64,000 nt of DNA from Caballeronia udeis (GCF_001544555.2 NZ_FCOK02000005.1:1-64000), one strand, 5' to 3'. Shown: positions 17,258 through 26,645, counted from the first letter of the stretch. The notes: generated by a model not told the origin, from the letters alone. Program-made: numbers and translations.

Positions 17258-18277
17258 ATGGCGACGATCAAGGAGGTCGCGGCGTTGGCGGGCGTGACTC
17301 CCACAACGGTAACCAACGTACTGCGAGACCGCGGCCGAGTGGGTGACGCGACGCGTGAGCGGGTATTAAAGGTCGTGGCCGCACAAGGGTACCGGCCAAA
17401 TCTGAACGCCCGCGCACTGGTCGAACGTCGCGCACCCACGCTTGCGCTCATGCTGGGTTGCATCACAAACCCGTTCTATCCGGAGTTCACGCTGCAGGCG
17501 AACAACGCTGCCCGTAGGCACGGCCGTTTTCTATTGGTTTGCAATACTGATTATGAACCGGATGGCGGAACACGGTTTCTTGCGGATGTCGCGGGTTCAT
17601 TATCGGACGGCATTCTGGTTGCGAACAACGGCGATCTTCGTATCGACGAATTGAAAGCCATTCAGGCGACGGGTACGCCCGTGGTGATTTCGATCTGGGA
17701 ACTTCCAGACGATCCACCGGGGGTCCCATGCGTTGCCTTTGACTCCCACAAGGCCGGCTTTATCGCAACGGATCACTTGCTGGAACTTGGGCACCGGCGC
17801 ATCGGTGCGCTTGTCGGCAGCGCGAAAAACGGCATTCATGGTGGCCGCTATCAAGGGTTTCGCGATGCCCTGCGCGCGCGAAAGGTCAAGCACGTCCTGG
17901 CGGACGCACGGTTCTGTACCGACTCGTTTCAAAGCGGCTTCGACGCCGCGCTCGACTTGTTATCCGCACGCCCGGACCTGACGGCTTTGTTCGTTTCAAA
18001 CGATCTTCCCGCACTGGGAGCGCTGAACGCGGCGGCTTCGCTCGGATTGAATGTTCCAGATGACGTTTCCATTGTCAGCGTAACCAACATTGAGTTGGCA
18101 AGTCAGTCCAGACCGTCACTCACCACGGTTGCCATTCCGACCGCCGAAATGGCCGAGCAAAGCGTCGAACTGTTGCTAAAGCTCATCGCCAATACGCCGG
18201 ATGTGGCTCCCGTTGTTAGGACCGCCGACCCTGTGTTGGTCAAGCGCGCTTCGACCGCTGTGGTTCGGAAAAGGTAA
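17258..18277 (+). CDS. LacI-family transcriptional regulator
   Basis: A 339-residue repressor. The N-terminal HTH reads MATIKEVAALAGVTPTTVTNVLRDRGRVGDATRERV, with the hinge-like LNARALVERR, followed by a periplasmic-binding-protein-like sugar domain (TLALMLGCITNPFYPEF to the C terminus). ATG 17258 gives the usual family start; an in-frame ATG at 17237 would add seven residues and has a slightly better-spaced GGGAA, so the start is not certain. It is divergent from the galactoside transporter operon and very likely represses it through 17013-17024. Confidence 0.9.
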   Translation: MATIKEVAALAGVTPTTVTNVLRDRGRVGDATRERVLKVVAAQGYRPNLNARALVERRAPTLALMLGCITNPFYPEFTLQANNAARRHGRFLLVCNTDYEPDGGTRFLADVAGSLSDGILVANNGDLRIDELKAIQATGTPVVISIWELPDDPPGVPCVAFDSHKAGFIATDHLLELGHRRIGALVGSAKNGIHGGRYQGFRDALRARKVKHVLADARFCTDSFQSGFDAALDLLSARPDLTALFVSNDLPALGALNAAASLGLNVPDDVSIVSVTNIELASQSRPSLTTVAIPTAEMAEQSVELLLKLIANTPDVAPVVRTADPVLVKRASTAVVRKR

Positions 18278-18433
18278 TGCCCTCCTCTCCAGAGTTCGTC
18301 ACGCCTGCGGGCCCGCCACATAAGATCGCCTGCTGAGTTTCGCCTTCCGCCCGCGTTGCCCGCGCGCCGCCGGGCCTTGCATGACGGAGGTGCCGAAGCT
18401 TGGAGAGCTCCCGTCCGGGCGGCGCGTTGAGTG

Positions 18434-19717
18434 CTACTTTCCTGTGATGGCCGGGGACGCGAAAGCGATATCCGACGGGCTGCCAACCGCCACGTAGGTT
18501 CCCGTAAATCGCAGCTTGCCACTGGGGGCATCGACGGCAAAGATCGCGATGTGATCGCTGCGTTGATTCAGTGAATACAGGAACCGGCCCGACGGATCAA
18601 ACTTGATCACCCGGGGATAGTCGCCACCGGTCGGCGTTTCGCCAATGCGCGTCAGACGTCCGTCCGTGCCCACGCGAAACTGCACGATCGTGTCATGAAG
18701 ACGGTTCGCCACATAGATAAAGCGGCCGTCATGTGAAAGCAGGAGTTCGGATGCGAAGCTCGTGCCCTGGTAGGCGGCCGGCAACGTCGAGACGGATTGC
18801 AACTGCGTCAGCACGCCGCGCGCACTGTCATAGGCGTAGCAGACGAGGGTCGACGCTTCCTCGGTGACTTCGTACAGGTAACGGCCGCTCGGATGAAACA
18901 CCACATGCCGCGGCCCCGCTCCTGCAGAAGCGGCGACAAACGGCGGGTCATTCGGCGACAGCGCGCCAGTGGTTTCATCGAACTTCCAGATATAGGTGCG
19001 ATCAACGCCAAGGTCAGTCGAAATCACAAATCGCCCGTCCGGCGAAGACACGATATTGTGCGCATGCGAACCGTCGTGGTCGCTGACCGCGAAGCTTCCG
19101 GGAACGCCTTCTGCAGCGTGTTGCGCACCTGCAGGCGCCTGTGGCTGTTGCACGGAACATGCTTCACCCAACACGCCGTCGCTCGCCACCGGAAAAACCG
19201 CGATGCTTCCGCTGTTGTAGTTTGCAACCAGCAAGAAGCGGCCGTTCGGATGCAAGCTCAGATAAACCGGTCCGGCGCCTTGCGAATTGACCGTGTTGAT
19301 CAGATGCAAGGAACCGGCGCCGTGTTCGATTGCATAGCTGCTGACCGAACCGTTCGTGGTGCCGTTGTAGTTCTTCACCTCACTCACGGCAAACAGGAAA
19401 CGCTGTTGCCGGTCGACAACGAGGCAGCTCGGATTCTCGATGCCACGCAGCGGCTCAAGCGGATCAAGCTTGCCGGTGCTCGGGTCCACCTGGAAGCGAT
19501 GAATGCCAAGGCCGTTCGGCGTGTAGGTGCCGACATAGGCGAATAGCGGCTCAGTCGTGCGCGCTTTGGTGGCAAGGCTCGCCCCGCTCGCCGCCTGAGC
19601 GGAGCGAGCTACTGTGAGCGAACCCATGGCCGACATGGCTGCCAGCGCGCTCACGCTTTTGAGCCAGACACGTCGCGACTGCGATGCATGAACTCCGAGA
19701 TTTCGAACTTTGCTCAT
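18434..19717 (-). CDS. Tat-exported lactonase family (7-bladed beta-propeller) protein
   Basis: A 427-residue protein of the 6-phosphogluconolactonase/3-carboxymuconate cyclase group (COG2706). The N terminus has a twin-arginine signal (SRRVWLKS, residues 14-21, then a hydrophobic stretch). The body has repeating blades: HPNGRFLLVANYNSGSIAVF, HPSGRYLYEVTEEASTLVCY, SHDGRFIYVANRLHDTIVQF, DPSGRFLYSLNQRSDHIAIF. AGGAGG precedes ATG 19717. Export to the periplasm argues against a pentose-phosphate role; hydrolysis of a sugar lactone made outside the inner membrane fits the nearby galactoside genes. It converges on the LacI gene. Confidence 0.85.
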   Translation of the reverse strand: MSKVRNLGVHASQSRRVWLKSVSALAAMSAMGSLTVARSAQAASGASLATKARTTEPLFAYVGTYTPNGLGIHRFQVDPSTGKLDPLEPLRGIENPSCLVVDRQQRFLFAVSEVKNYNGTTNGSVSSYAIEHGAGSLHLINTVNSQGAGPVYLSLHPNGRFLLVANYNSGSIAVFPVASDGVLGEACSVQQPQAPAGAQHAAEGVPGSFAVSDHDGSHAHNIVSSPDGRFVISTDLGVDRTYIWKFDETTGALSPNDPPFVAASAGAGPRHVVFHPSGRYLYEVTEEASTLVCYAYDSARGVLTQLQSVSTLPAAYQGTSFASELLLSHDGRFIYVANRLHDTIVQFRVGTDGRLTRIGETPTGGDYPRVIKFDPSGRFLYSLNQRSDHIAIFAVDAPSGKLRFTGTYVAVGSPSDIAFASPAITGK

Positions 19718-20244
19718 TGCTTGCCTCCTGGATGATGACTGAGGGCCCCCAAGTGAATATGAGCGCCGCGACAGAGATAACCGTCTCGCATGCGGTTCAA
19801 GTCTTGAAGATTTGATCCGCCGATTCAGCGCTTCGCGCCAGAGCGTCTCCTGCATTATATTCCTTAATTATGGAATATATGTTTTAATTGAGGATTATTC
19901 TAGCATGCAATGTCCACGCGTCAACTGGACAAAAACACTCGGTATCAGGGGAGCACGACCGACCTTCCAGGGCTGATCCGGGGCTGAAAATGATTCAGTC
20001 GCGGTAAGGTATTGAATCAGGTAATTTCAATATGAAAAGGAATACTTATCAATTAATTGCGCGGCGGCCGGCTTGAACAAGCTGCAATAACGCAACTCGA
20101 CGTTGACCGTGATGCGCACCGGATCGATAAGCATTGCGCAAAACGATCTAACGCGAATGGAGTCGATGGGCTAGATTGAGAAACCTGCGCGCTCGCGCCA
20201 GCTTGCCCTCAACGTCTCCTTAATCGCACCCAAGGATTTTCGCC
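19718..20244. other. Intergenic, 527 bases: divergent regulatory region
   Basis: Lies between the lactonase gene and the SfnB/DszC-like gene. It contains the 24-bp inverted repeat at 19856-19879 and a second inverted repeat, TGATTCA at 19991-19997 with TGAATCA at 20013-20019 (15-base spacer). The part near 19855-19910 is AT-rich. I see no coding frame of substance. Confidence 0.6.
19856..19879. promoter_or_regulatory. Inverted repeat TATATTCC-N8-GGAATATA
   Basis: Two perfect 8-bp arms separated by TTAATTAT, 139 bases upstream of the lactonase start. ATTCC/GGAAT half-sites of this spacing are seen at operators of GntR- and IclR-type sugar regulators, but no such regulator gene is adjacent and the binding protein is unknown. 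Confidence 0.5.
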
Positions 20245-21480
20245 ATGACACAACTGCCGCCTGTCGCGCTATCGGTTGGAGCGGATTACGACAGTGTCGC
20301 CAGCCGCTTCAGGCCCATCTTCGAACGCATTGCTGCTGGTGCCGTTGAACGCGACCAGCAAAGGACCCTGCCCTACGACCAGATCGTGGAGCTCAAGCAA
20401 GCGGGCTTCGGTGCGCTGCGTGTGCCGGTATCGCATGGCGGCGCAGGTGTCTCCATCAAGCAATTGTTCCGTTTGCTGATCGAACTCGGCGCCGCCGATT
20501 CGAACCTGCCGCAGGCATTGCGTGGCCACTTTGCCTTCGTCGAAGACGTAGTCAACGCACCCGCCGGCGCCGAACGCGACCAGTGGTTTGCGCGCTTCGT
20601 ACGCGGCGACCTGTTCGGCAATGCGTGGACTGAAGTTGGCAACGTCGCATTGGGCAGCGTCGTCACCAGAGTAGCCAAGCAGGGCGACCGCTGGGTCCTG
20701 AACGGCGAGAAGTTCTACAGCACGGGCAGCATTTTCGCGGACTGGATCGATGTCTATGCGCAGCGCGCTGAAGACGGCAGCGACGTGGTTGTCGCGGTGG
20801 CCGCGCAGCAACCGGGCGTGACGTTAAGCGACGACTGGGACGGTTTCGGTCAGCGCACCACGGGCAGCGGCACCACGGTGTTCAAGGACGCGGTGGTCGA
20901 ACCGGGACATATCGTCGATTTCGCGCGGCGCTTTAAGTATCAGACCGCGTTCTATCAATTGTTCCATCTGGCGGCGCTGGCCGGCATCGCCCGGGCAGCT
21001 GAACTCGACGCGGCCGCCGAAGTGCGTGCACGCAAGCGCATCTATAGCCACGGCAATGCGCCGCATGTCAGCCAGGACGTCCAGATTCAGCAAGTGGTCG
21101 GGGAGATTGCGGCCTGGGCGTATGCCGCGGAAGCCATTGCGTTGCGCGCGACGGAACCGGCACAGCGGGCGTATGAAGCGCATTTTGCCGATGATATCGA
21201 CGCTGAAAAACGCTTCAATATCGAGGCTGAAATAGAGTCGGCTAAAGGACAGATCGTGGTGACGGAGCTTGCGTTGCGCGCCTCGACTCATCTTTTCGAC
21301 GCGCTGGGTGCGTCGGCTATTGGCGGGGGCAAGGCGCTTGATCGTCATTGGCGCAATGCACGCGCAGTCTCGTCGCATAACCCGATCGTGTACAAGGCCA
21401 AACTCGTTGGCGACTGGTCGATCAACCAGAAAGAACCCGTCTACGTCTGGCAGATTGGCGCAGGACCAGGAGCGGTGTAA
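20245..21480 (+). CDS. SfnB/DszC-like acyl-CoA dehydrogenase-fold flavin monooxygenase
   Basis: A 411-residue member of the acyl-CoA dehydrogenase superfamily, in the branch of dibenzothiophene monooxygenase DszC and the sulfur-acquisition oxidoreductase SfnB. Supporting stretches are GFGALRVPVSHGGAGVS (about residue 54), NGEKFYSTGSIFADWI (153), DGFGQRTTGSGTTVFKDAVV (198) and RNARAVSSHNPIVYKAKLVGDW near the C terminus. Such enzymes use reduced FMN and oxygen to oxidise sulfur compounds. AAGGA lies upstream of ATG 20245. The flavin-reductase-like fusion at 23228 could supply electrons, though nothing in the sequence proves the link. A role in sulfone or thioether use is an inference. Confidence 0.75.
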   Translation: MTQLPPVALSVGADYDSVASRFRPIFERIAAGAVERDQQRTLPYDQIVELKQAGFGALRVPVSHGGAGVSIKQLFRLLIELGAADSNLPQALRGHFAFVEDVVNAPAGAERDQWFARFVRGDLFGNAWTEVGNVALGSVVTRVAKQGDRWVLNGEKFYSTGSIFADWIDVYAQRAEDGSDVVVAVAAQQPGVTLSDDWDGFGQRTTGSGTTVFKDAVVEPGHIVDFARRFKYQTAFYQLFHLAALAGIARAAELDAAAEVRARKRIYSHGNAPHVSQDVQIQQVVGEIAAWAYAAEAIALRATEPAQRAYEAHFADDIDAEKRFNIEAEIESAKGQIVVTELALRASTHLFDALGASAIGGGKALDRHWRNARAVSSHNPIVYKAKLVGDWSINQKEPVYVWQIGAGPGAV

Positions 21481-21507
21481 ACACTCGAGCGCTCACGGCG
21501 TATCAAC

Positions 21508-22419
21508 CTACCCGCCTTTCGCTTCGAGATGAGCCTTGAGCGCATCGATGAACACGCGCACCTTCGGCGCCGGATAACGTGCCGACGGAAAGATAGCGTG
21601 AATGCCAGCGGGCGGCGATGACCACGCCGGCAGCAAGCGCACCAGCCGTCCCGCCGCCACATCCTCTCCGATCGAAAAATTCGTCAGGTAAGCCACGCCG
21701 CCGCCGGCCAGCGTTGCCGCGCGGCACGTGGGTGCGGTGTCGGCGAAAAAACCCCCGCTGAAACGCACAGTCCGCTTCCCGCCACGCGTGCTTTCGAGCG
21801 GCGCAACCAGCGGCTTCTGTAAAGCGGACATGCCGACGAAGGGCAATTTCGCAACCGCCTCGAGCGTAGTCGGCTTGCCCCAATGGGCGACAAATCCGGG
21901 ACTCGCAACGAGCCATTTGACGAAACCGCCGATCTTCACCGCGCGATGACTCGAATCCGCCAGCCGCCCAAGCCGGATCGCGACATCGACCCCTTCTGCG
22001 ACCAGGTCCACTTGACGGTCGGCCGAGACGAGTTCAATCCTGAGCTCCGGATGGCGTTGCTGCAGCGCGACGAGCGTGGGCGCCACGACACTCGCTCCAT
22101 AGTCGATAGGCGTGGCGACCCGCAGCGTTCCCCGCAGCACGCCCGACTCCTGCGCCAAAGCGGAAATCGCGTCCTCGGCCGCGCTCAGGATCTGCCGGCT
22201 TGCTTCGTAGAACGTCCTGCCCGCCTCCGTCATGCTGACCCGGCGCGTGGTGCGCACGAGCAGGGTCGCGCCGACCTCGGCTTCCAGACGCTGCATGTGC
22301 GTGCTCACCATGGTCTTCGCGATCCCGAGACGGTCGGCCGCGGCCGTCAGCGAACCTGCCTCGACCACCGCCGCGAAAACCACCAGCCGGTTAAGGTTAA
22401 CAGCGCTCAGGCTCGTCAT
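21508..22419 (-). CDS. LysR-type regulator (CrgA-like)
   Basis: A LysR regulator of about 303 residues. The HTH reads LNRLVVFAAVVEAGSLTAAADRLGIAKTMVSTHMQRLEAEVGATLLVRTTR; the effector domain starts GTLRVATPIDYGASVVAPTL. ATG 22419 is preferred to a GTG at 22431 because the direct repeats GGATTGTC (22421-22428 and 22439-22446) would then lie wholly upstream and could serve as its binding site. It is divergent from the GST gene at 22535, which it probably controls together with the downstream oxidoreductase. Confidence 0.9.
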   Translation of the reverse strand: MTSLSAVNLNRLVVFAAVVEAGSLTAAADRLGIAKTMVSTHMQRLEAEVGATLLVRTTRRVSMTEAGRTFYEASRQILSAAEDAISALAQESGVLRGTLRVATPIDYGASVVAPTLVALQQRHPELRIELVSADRQVDLVAEGVDVAIRLGRLADSSHRAVKIGGFVKWLVASPGFVAHWGKPTTLEAVAKLPFVGMSALQKPLVAPLESTRGGKRTVRFSGGFFADTAPTCRAATLAGGGVAYLTNFSIGEDVAAGRLVRLLPAWSSPPAGIHAIFPSARYPAPKVRVFIDALKAHLEAKGG

Positions 22420-22420
22420 G

Positions 22421-22446
22421 GGATTGTCCACTTTAAGAGGATTGTC
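22421..22446. promoter_or_regulatory. Direct repeats GGATTGTC in LysR/GST divergent region
   Basis: Two identical 8-bp copies start 18 bases apart (22421 and 22439), between the LysR start and the GST gene. Position and repetition suggest a regulator site; the spacing is close to two helical turns. Confidence 0.4.
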
Positions 22447-22534
22447 TAACCATCATTATCCGTCTTCTCGTGCGCTGTGCAGAGCTATATGCTGACTTCA
22501 TCGGAACACCGGTTCAAACCTTTCAGAGTCCATC

Positions 22535-23185
22535 ATGCCTACACTGCCCAAGCCTCTCCAGCCCATCCGTCTCCACACCACGCTGCTGTCCGGGCATGGG
22601 CATCGGGCGAAGCTTTTCCTGACGCTGCTCGATCTGCCGTTCACCACGATCGAGCTCAACATGAAAGCCGGGGACAACCGCAAGCCGGCGCATCTGGCAC
22701 TGAATCCGTTCGGCGAAGTACCGGTGATCGAAGACGGCAATATTGTCGTGGCCGACTCCAACGCGATCCTTGTCTATCTCGCGAGCAAATACGGCGATGC
22801 GTCGTGGCTGCCGGGCGATCCTGTGGGCGCGGCAGCGGTGCAACGCTGGTTGTCTTTGGCGGCGGGAAAGATCGCGTATGGCCCTTGTGCCGCGCGACTG
22901 GTCACGGTGTTCGGTGCACCGAAGGACTACGCGACAGCCAGGAAGATGGCGGAAGACCTGTTCGCGGTCATCGATCCCGAGTTCCGCGACAAGCCGTTCG
23001 CGGTCGGGCAGACACCGACCATTGCGGATATCGCCGCTTATTCGTACATCGCTCATGCGCCCGAAGGCGGCATCTCGCTTGAACCGTACCCGCATTTGCG
23101 CGCGTGGTTGAAGCGCGTCGAGGCGCTGCCGCGTTTCGTTCCAATGCCCGTGACGAAGGCCGGTTTGCTCGCCGAGGCCACGTAA
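22535..23185 (+). CDS. Glutathione S-transferase family protein
   Basis: A 216-residue GST. The N-terminal thioredoxin-like domain has LSGHGHRAKLFLTLLDLPF and the cis-proline/glutathione site NPFGEVPVIEDGNIVVADSNAIL (about residues 57-79); the C-terminal helical domain ends LKRVEALPRFVPM. It conjugates or reduces small electrophiles with glutathione in the cytoplasm. The next gene starts 42 bases downstream on the same strand, and the pair is divergent from a LysR regulator, so it may detoxify a quinone or other electrophile. Confidence 0.88.
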   Translation: MPTLPKPLQPIRLHTTLLSGHGHRAKLFLTLLDLPFTTIELNMKAGDNRKPAHLALNPFGEVPVIEDGNIVVADSNAILVYLASKYGDASWLPGDPVGAAAVQRWLSLAAGKIAYGPCAARLVTVFGAPKDYATARKMAEDLFAVIDPEFRDKPFAVGQTPTIADIAAYSYIAHAPEGGISLEPYPHLRAWLKRVEALPRFVPMPVTKAGLLAEAT

Positions 23186-23227
23186 CACTCCTTGCAGCAC
23201 ACGCTCGTGTTCCATATCGAGAACATC

Positions 23228-25336
23228 ATGTCCGCTCTTGCGCCCGCTCCTGTTGCCGCGCCGCCTTCGGGCTGGCGTGCTGTGGAATCACCGTTCCATG
23301 CCGGTGAACTCGCCGCGCAGGAACGCGCGGGGGTCCGCGAGCGGATGAACGTCGACGCGCGTCGCGGGATTCGCGACTACATGCCCGAGCAGCATCGCAG
23401 GTTCTTTGCGGAACAGCCGTTCATGGTGCTCGGTGGAGTGGATGAAACGGGGCAGCCGTGGGCCACGTTGCGAATCGGCGCGCCGGGTTTTATCTCGACG
23501 CCGGATGAACACACGCTGCGTATAGCCGGACGTAGCCTGGCAGGCGATCCTCTTGGCCAAACGTGGCAGGTCGGATCGGTCATCGGTGGACTCGGCATTC
23601 AGCCCGCCACCCGCCGGCGCAATCGTGTGAATGGTGTCATCACCGCCATCGACGGCGAGGCGATCACGGTTGCGGTCAGCCAGAGCTTCGGCAACTGCGC
23701 CAAGTACATCCAGAGCCGTACCCTTGTCGAATTTGGCGTAGGAGAAGGGTCGGAAGCAGGCTCGGAACCGCCGGTTGTTTCAAATCGTCTGAACGATGCC
23801 GACCGCGCGTTGCTTGCGCGGGCCGATACGTTCTTCGTCGCCAGTGCGAACACATCGAGCGAAGCGGGAATGGGACGCGGTGCCGACGTATCGCATCGTG
23901 GCGGCAAGCCCGGGTTTATTCGCATCGACGATGACAGGACGCTGACCACGCCGGATTTCAGTGGCAACCTGTTCTTCAACACCATCGGCAACCTGATGCA
24001 CGATCCGCGCGCGGGCTTGCTCGTGATCGACTTCGACAGCGGCGATCTGCTGTATCTGGCCGTGGATGCCGAGATCATTTGGCAAGGGCCGGAACTCGAT
24101 TCATTCGACGGCGCCGAGCGCTTGATCCGCTGGCGTGTGCGTGAGGTACGTCGCACGGTGCGTGCTTTGCCCATGCGTTGGTCGGGCGTGCAATATGCAC
24201 CGCAGCTTGCGAAGCTCGGAAGCTGGAATGAGTCGAAGATCACGCAAGCGGCAACGAACGCGTGGCGCAACTTGAAGGTCATCAAGGTCAGCGACGAAGC
24301 CCCCGGCGTGCGGTCGTTTTATTTTCAAGCCACTGATGGATCGACGCTTCCTGCCTACGAGCCCGGCCAGTTCCTGCCGATCCGGTTGCACGTTCCAGGG
24401 CTCGCAGCACCGTTGATAAGAACCTATACCCTCTCCGATGCCCATAATGACCGCCACTATCGGATCACGGTAAAGCGCGAGGGTGCGGCGTCGACATGGC
24501 TGCACGAGCATGTCGAGGCAGGGATGGAGATCGAGGCCAAGGCGCCGGGCGGGGCCTTCGTCCTTGAACGTACGAGTGGCCGCGCGGTGGTCCTGCTATC
24601 TGCCGGTATTGGCATCACGCCGATGATCGCGATGCTGAACAGCTTGCTTGCCGACAAGAGCGGACGTGCAAAGCCCGAGCACATTCATTTCATCCACGGT
24701 GCTCGCCGGTCCGAAGAACATCCATTCGCCGACGAACTCAAGGCTGCTGAGCAGGCGCATTCGAATCTGTCGGTGCATCTGCGCGCGAGCGAGGCTGATG
24801 TTAATCACGGAGCGAAGTCATCCGCCGGACGGGTTGATATTGCGTACCTCAAGAGCGTGTTGCCGTTTGGCGATTACGATTTTTACCTGTGCGGCCCCGG
24901 CTCGTTCATGCAGGACATGTACAGCGGCTTGCGCTCGCTCAACATCGCCGACGACCGGATTCTTTTCGAGGCGTTCGGACTGGCAAGTGTCAAGCGGACA
25001 GCAAGCGCTGCGCCGACATTGAGTGTCGCTAAACCTGTTGCTCCCCGTGCCCCTGAGCGGTCATCGAAGGTCGCGTTCATGCGTACGCATCGCGACGCGC
25101 AATGGTCCCCGGAAGACGGAAGCCTGCTGGATTTTGCGGAGGCGAACGGCGTCCCGGTTGCATCGAATTGCCGGTCCGGTGTGTGCGGTACGTGCGCGAC
25201 GCGGGTGCTGTCGGGAGACGTGACGTACCCCGTGCCGTGCGAGGGGGACATCCCGGCGGGACATGCGTTGATATGCAGCGCAATCCCCGCGAGGATGGGT
25301 TCGGGTGAGGAGTCAACCGTCGTACTGGACCTGTGA
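23228..25336 (+). CDS. PNPOx-like / FAD-NAD reductase / 2Fe-2S ferredoxin fusion
   Basis: A 702-residue three-part protein. Residues about 40-290 are a pyridoxamine-phosphate-oxidase-like flavin domain (FMVLGGVDETGQPWATLRIGAPG; NLFFNTIGNLMHDPRAGLLVIDF). Residues about 335-580 are a ferredoxin-NAD reductase module with the FAD motif IRTYTLS, GIGITPMIAMLNSLL for nucleotide binding and YLCGPGSFMQDM. The last 85 residues are a plant-type 2Fe-2S domain with CRSGVCGTC and a fourth Cys in ALICSA. The order suggests an electron chain NAD(P)H-FAD-2Fe2S-flavin. ATG 23228 (GAGAA upstream) is preferred to a non-ATG start at 23192. The substrate is unknown. Confidence 0.85.
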   Translation: MSALAPAPVAAPPSGWRAVESPFHAGELAAQERAGVRERMNVDARRGIRDYMPEQHRRFFAEQPFMVLGGVDETGQPWATLRIGAPGFISTPDEHTLRIAGRSLAGDPLGQTWQVGSVIGGLGIQPATRRRNRVNGVITAIDGEAITVAVSQSFGNCAKYIQSRTLVEFGVGEGSEAGSEPPVVSNRLNDADRALLARADTFFVASANTSSEAGMGRGADVSHRGGKPGFIRIDDDRTLTTPDFSGNLFFNTIGNLMHDPRAGLLVIDFDSGDLLYLAVDAEIIWQGPELDSFDGAERLIRWRVREVRRTVRALPMRWSGVQYAPQLAKLGSWNESKITQAATNAWRNLKVIKVSDEAPGVRSFYFQATDGSTLPAYEPGQFLPIRLHVPGLAAPLIRTYTLSDAHNDRHYRITVKREGAASTWLHEHVEAGMEIEAKAPGGAFVLERTSGRAVVLLSAGIGITPMIAMLNSLLADKSGRAKPEHIHFIHGARRSEEHPFADELKAAEQAHSNLSVHLRASEADVNHGAKSSAGRVDIAYLKSVLPFGDYDFYLCGPGSFMQDMYSGLRSLNIADDRILFEAFGLASVKRTASAAPTLSVAKPVAPRAPERSSKVAFMRTHRDAQWSPEDGSLLDFAEANGVPVASNCRSGVCGTCATRVLSGDVTYPVPCEGDIPAGHALICSAIPARMGSGEESTVVLDL

Positions 25337-25360
25337 GCGAGGCGTGCCGGACTTAAATGA

Positions 25361-25477
25361 TCAGAAGAAAATGAAGTCGTCGTTGCTGTCGGGGAGTGCG
25401 CTTAATAAGCACTGGAACCGGTAGCCGCCAACGAGTCCGGCAAGGCCGATGATAACGAACAGCCATGCACGCGTCAT
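25361..25477 (-). CDS. Possible small single-pass membrane protein
   Basis: A 38-residue frame with one hydrophobic helix (AWLFVIIGLAGLVGG) followed by a polar tail ending PDSNDDFIFF. It lies just downstream of the NmrA-like gene on the same strand; an extended frame begins immediately after that gene's stop. There is no strong ribosome site, so coding is not certain. The tail looks like a real conserved end rather than random sequence, but no function can be given. Confidence 0.42.
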   Translation of the reverse strand: MTRAWLFVIIGLAGLVGGYRFQCLLSALPDSNDDFIFF

Positions 25478-25552
25478 CCGGCGTGCATGGCTTGCGGATA
25501 CCGTCGGCGAAGATCGGAAGCGCGTCGCTTTCTTCCGTGTTGAGCGGCGCAT

Positions 25553-26467
25553 TTAGTTAACCAGCGCTGCGTTGTCAGGCAGCATCGAAGCCATGACCTC
25601 GGCGAGTTCGGTGGTCCCGAAACGCCGCTCGCCGATTCCCTCTTCCACGTCAATGCGGCCCGCGTTGTGGGTATCGTAGAGATCGATAATGAGCTGTGCA
25701 TGGTCCGCGCCAAGGCCGGCGCGCAGCAGCATGGCCGGCCATTCATCGCGTGGTACTTCGTACGCACTGACCTCACGCCTGCTCACATTGCTGAACGCGC
25801 GGGCGACATCGAGCACAGAGACTCGTCGCGGACCTTCAATGCTGACTATCCCGCGCGGCTCCCCCGCCAGCAGTTCTGCCGCGAGCTGCCCCACGTCCTG
25901 CGCCGCGACCGTGGGAATGCTCTTGCTCAACGGATGATGCAGGCTCGGCAACTTACCCGTTGCCAGTGCAACAGGTATCACGCGTGCCCAGTTCTGCATA
26001 TGTTCTGCTGCGCGCAACAATGTGAGGTTTTGAACCGCTGCCTGCAACTGTTTTTCAAGGATATGGAAGAGCAAGGTGATGCCCGTACCTTGATCCAGTT
26101 CCGCGCCATAGTCGGACAGCGCGAGTACATGAGGGGGCGGATTGGCGCGCAGTGCATCGGCTGCGACTTCAATCATGCGACGCATCGTGCTGCCGGGCTG
26201 TGCGTCACCCATCGGGACCGGACAGAGGATCTGTACTGCATCCGCACCCTCCATGGCTCTTGCAACCGATACCGGGTTCGTCAGATCGGCAAGCGCGATC
26301 TCGCAGCCCATCCGCGCGAGGAGCTCGCCCTGGGCTTCGTTTCGTACCACGGCCCTGACCGCATGCCCTGCATTGCGAAGCGATGCAGCGCTCACGCGTC
26401 CTACTTTGCCTGATGCTCCGAATATCACGAACACATTCGACTCCTTGTTGGCTTGGCATGTTGTCAT
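25553..26467 (-). CDS. NmrA-like NAD(P)-binding protein
   Basis: A 304-residue atypical short-chain dehydrogenase of the NmrA/NAD(P)H-azoreductase group. The Rossmann motif reads VFVIFGASGKVGRVSAASLRNAGHAVRAVVRN (residues 12-43), followed by ADLTNPVSVARAMEGADAVQIL. These proteins either reduce quinone-like compounds or act as redox sensors. The start at 26467 leaves the nucleotide-binding motif close to the N terminus; longer starts (to 26782) run into the divergent AraC gene. It is divergent from that regulator, which may control it. Confidence 0.85.
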   Translation of the reverse strand: MTTCQANKESNVFVIFGASGKVGRVSAASLRNAGHAVRAVVRNEAQGELLARMGCEIALADLTNPVSVARAMEGADAVQILCPVPMGDAQPGSTMRRMIEVAADALRANPPPHVLALSDYGAELDQGTGITLLFHILEKQLQAAVQNLTLLRAAEHMQNWARVIPVALATGKLPSLHHPLSKSIPTVAAQDVGQLAAELLAGEPRGIVSIEGPRRVSVLDVARAFSNVSRREVSAYEVPRDEWPAMLLRAGLGADHAQLIIDLYDTHNAGRIDVEEGIGERRFGTTELAEVMASMLPDNAALVN

Positions 26468-26645
26468 CGTAGGGAGCTTGAACGTTCCTGGCGCGCAAGG
26501 ACGGATCGACATGCGCAGATACGGATGATGGTTTCGCGGCGCCGCCGTAAGACGGCTGGGCTCACGGCGCCGCCCCGGTACAACATCGAGCAGCTTGGCG
26601 AAAAACCCAGCACAATGTCCGCTTGCCGCCCAGCGAGGACTTGCC

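Noticed and set aside
18363-18426. GC-rich inverted repeat between the LacI and lactonase genes as a terminator
   Set aside because: The 9-bp arms are 46 bases apart in very GC-rich DNA and there is no U-tract.
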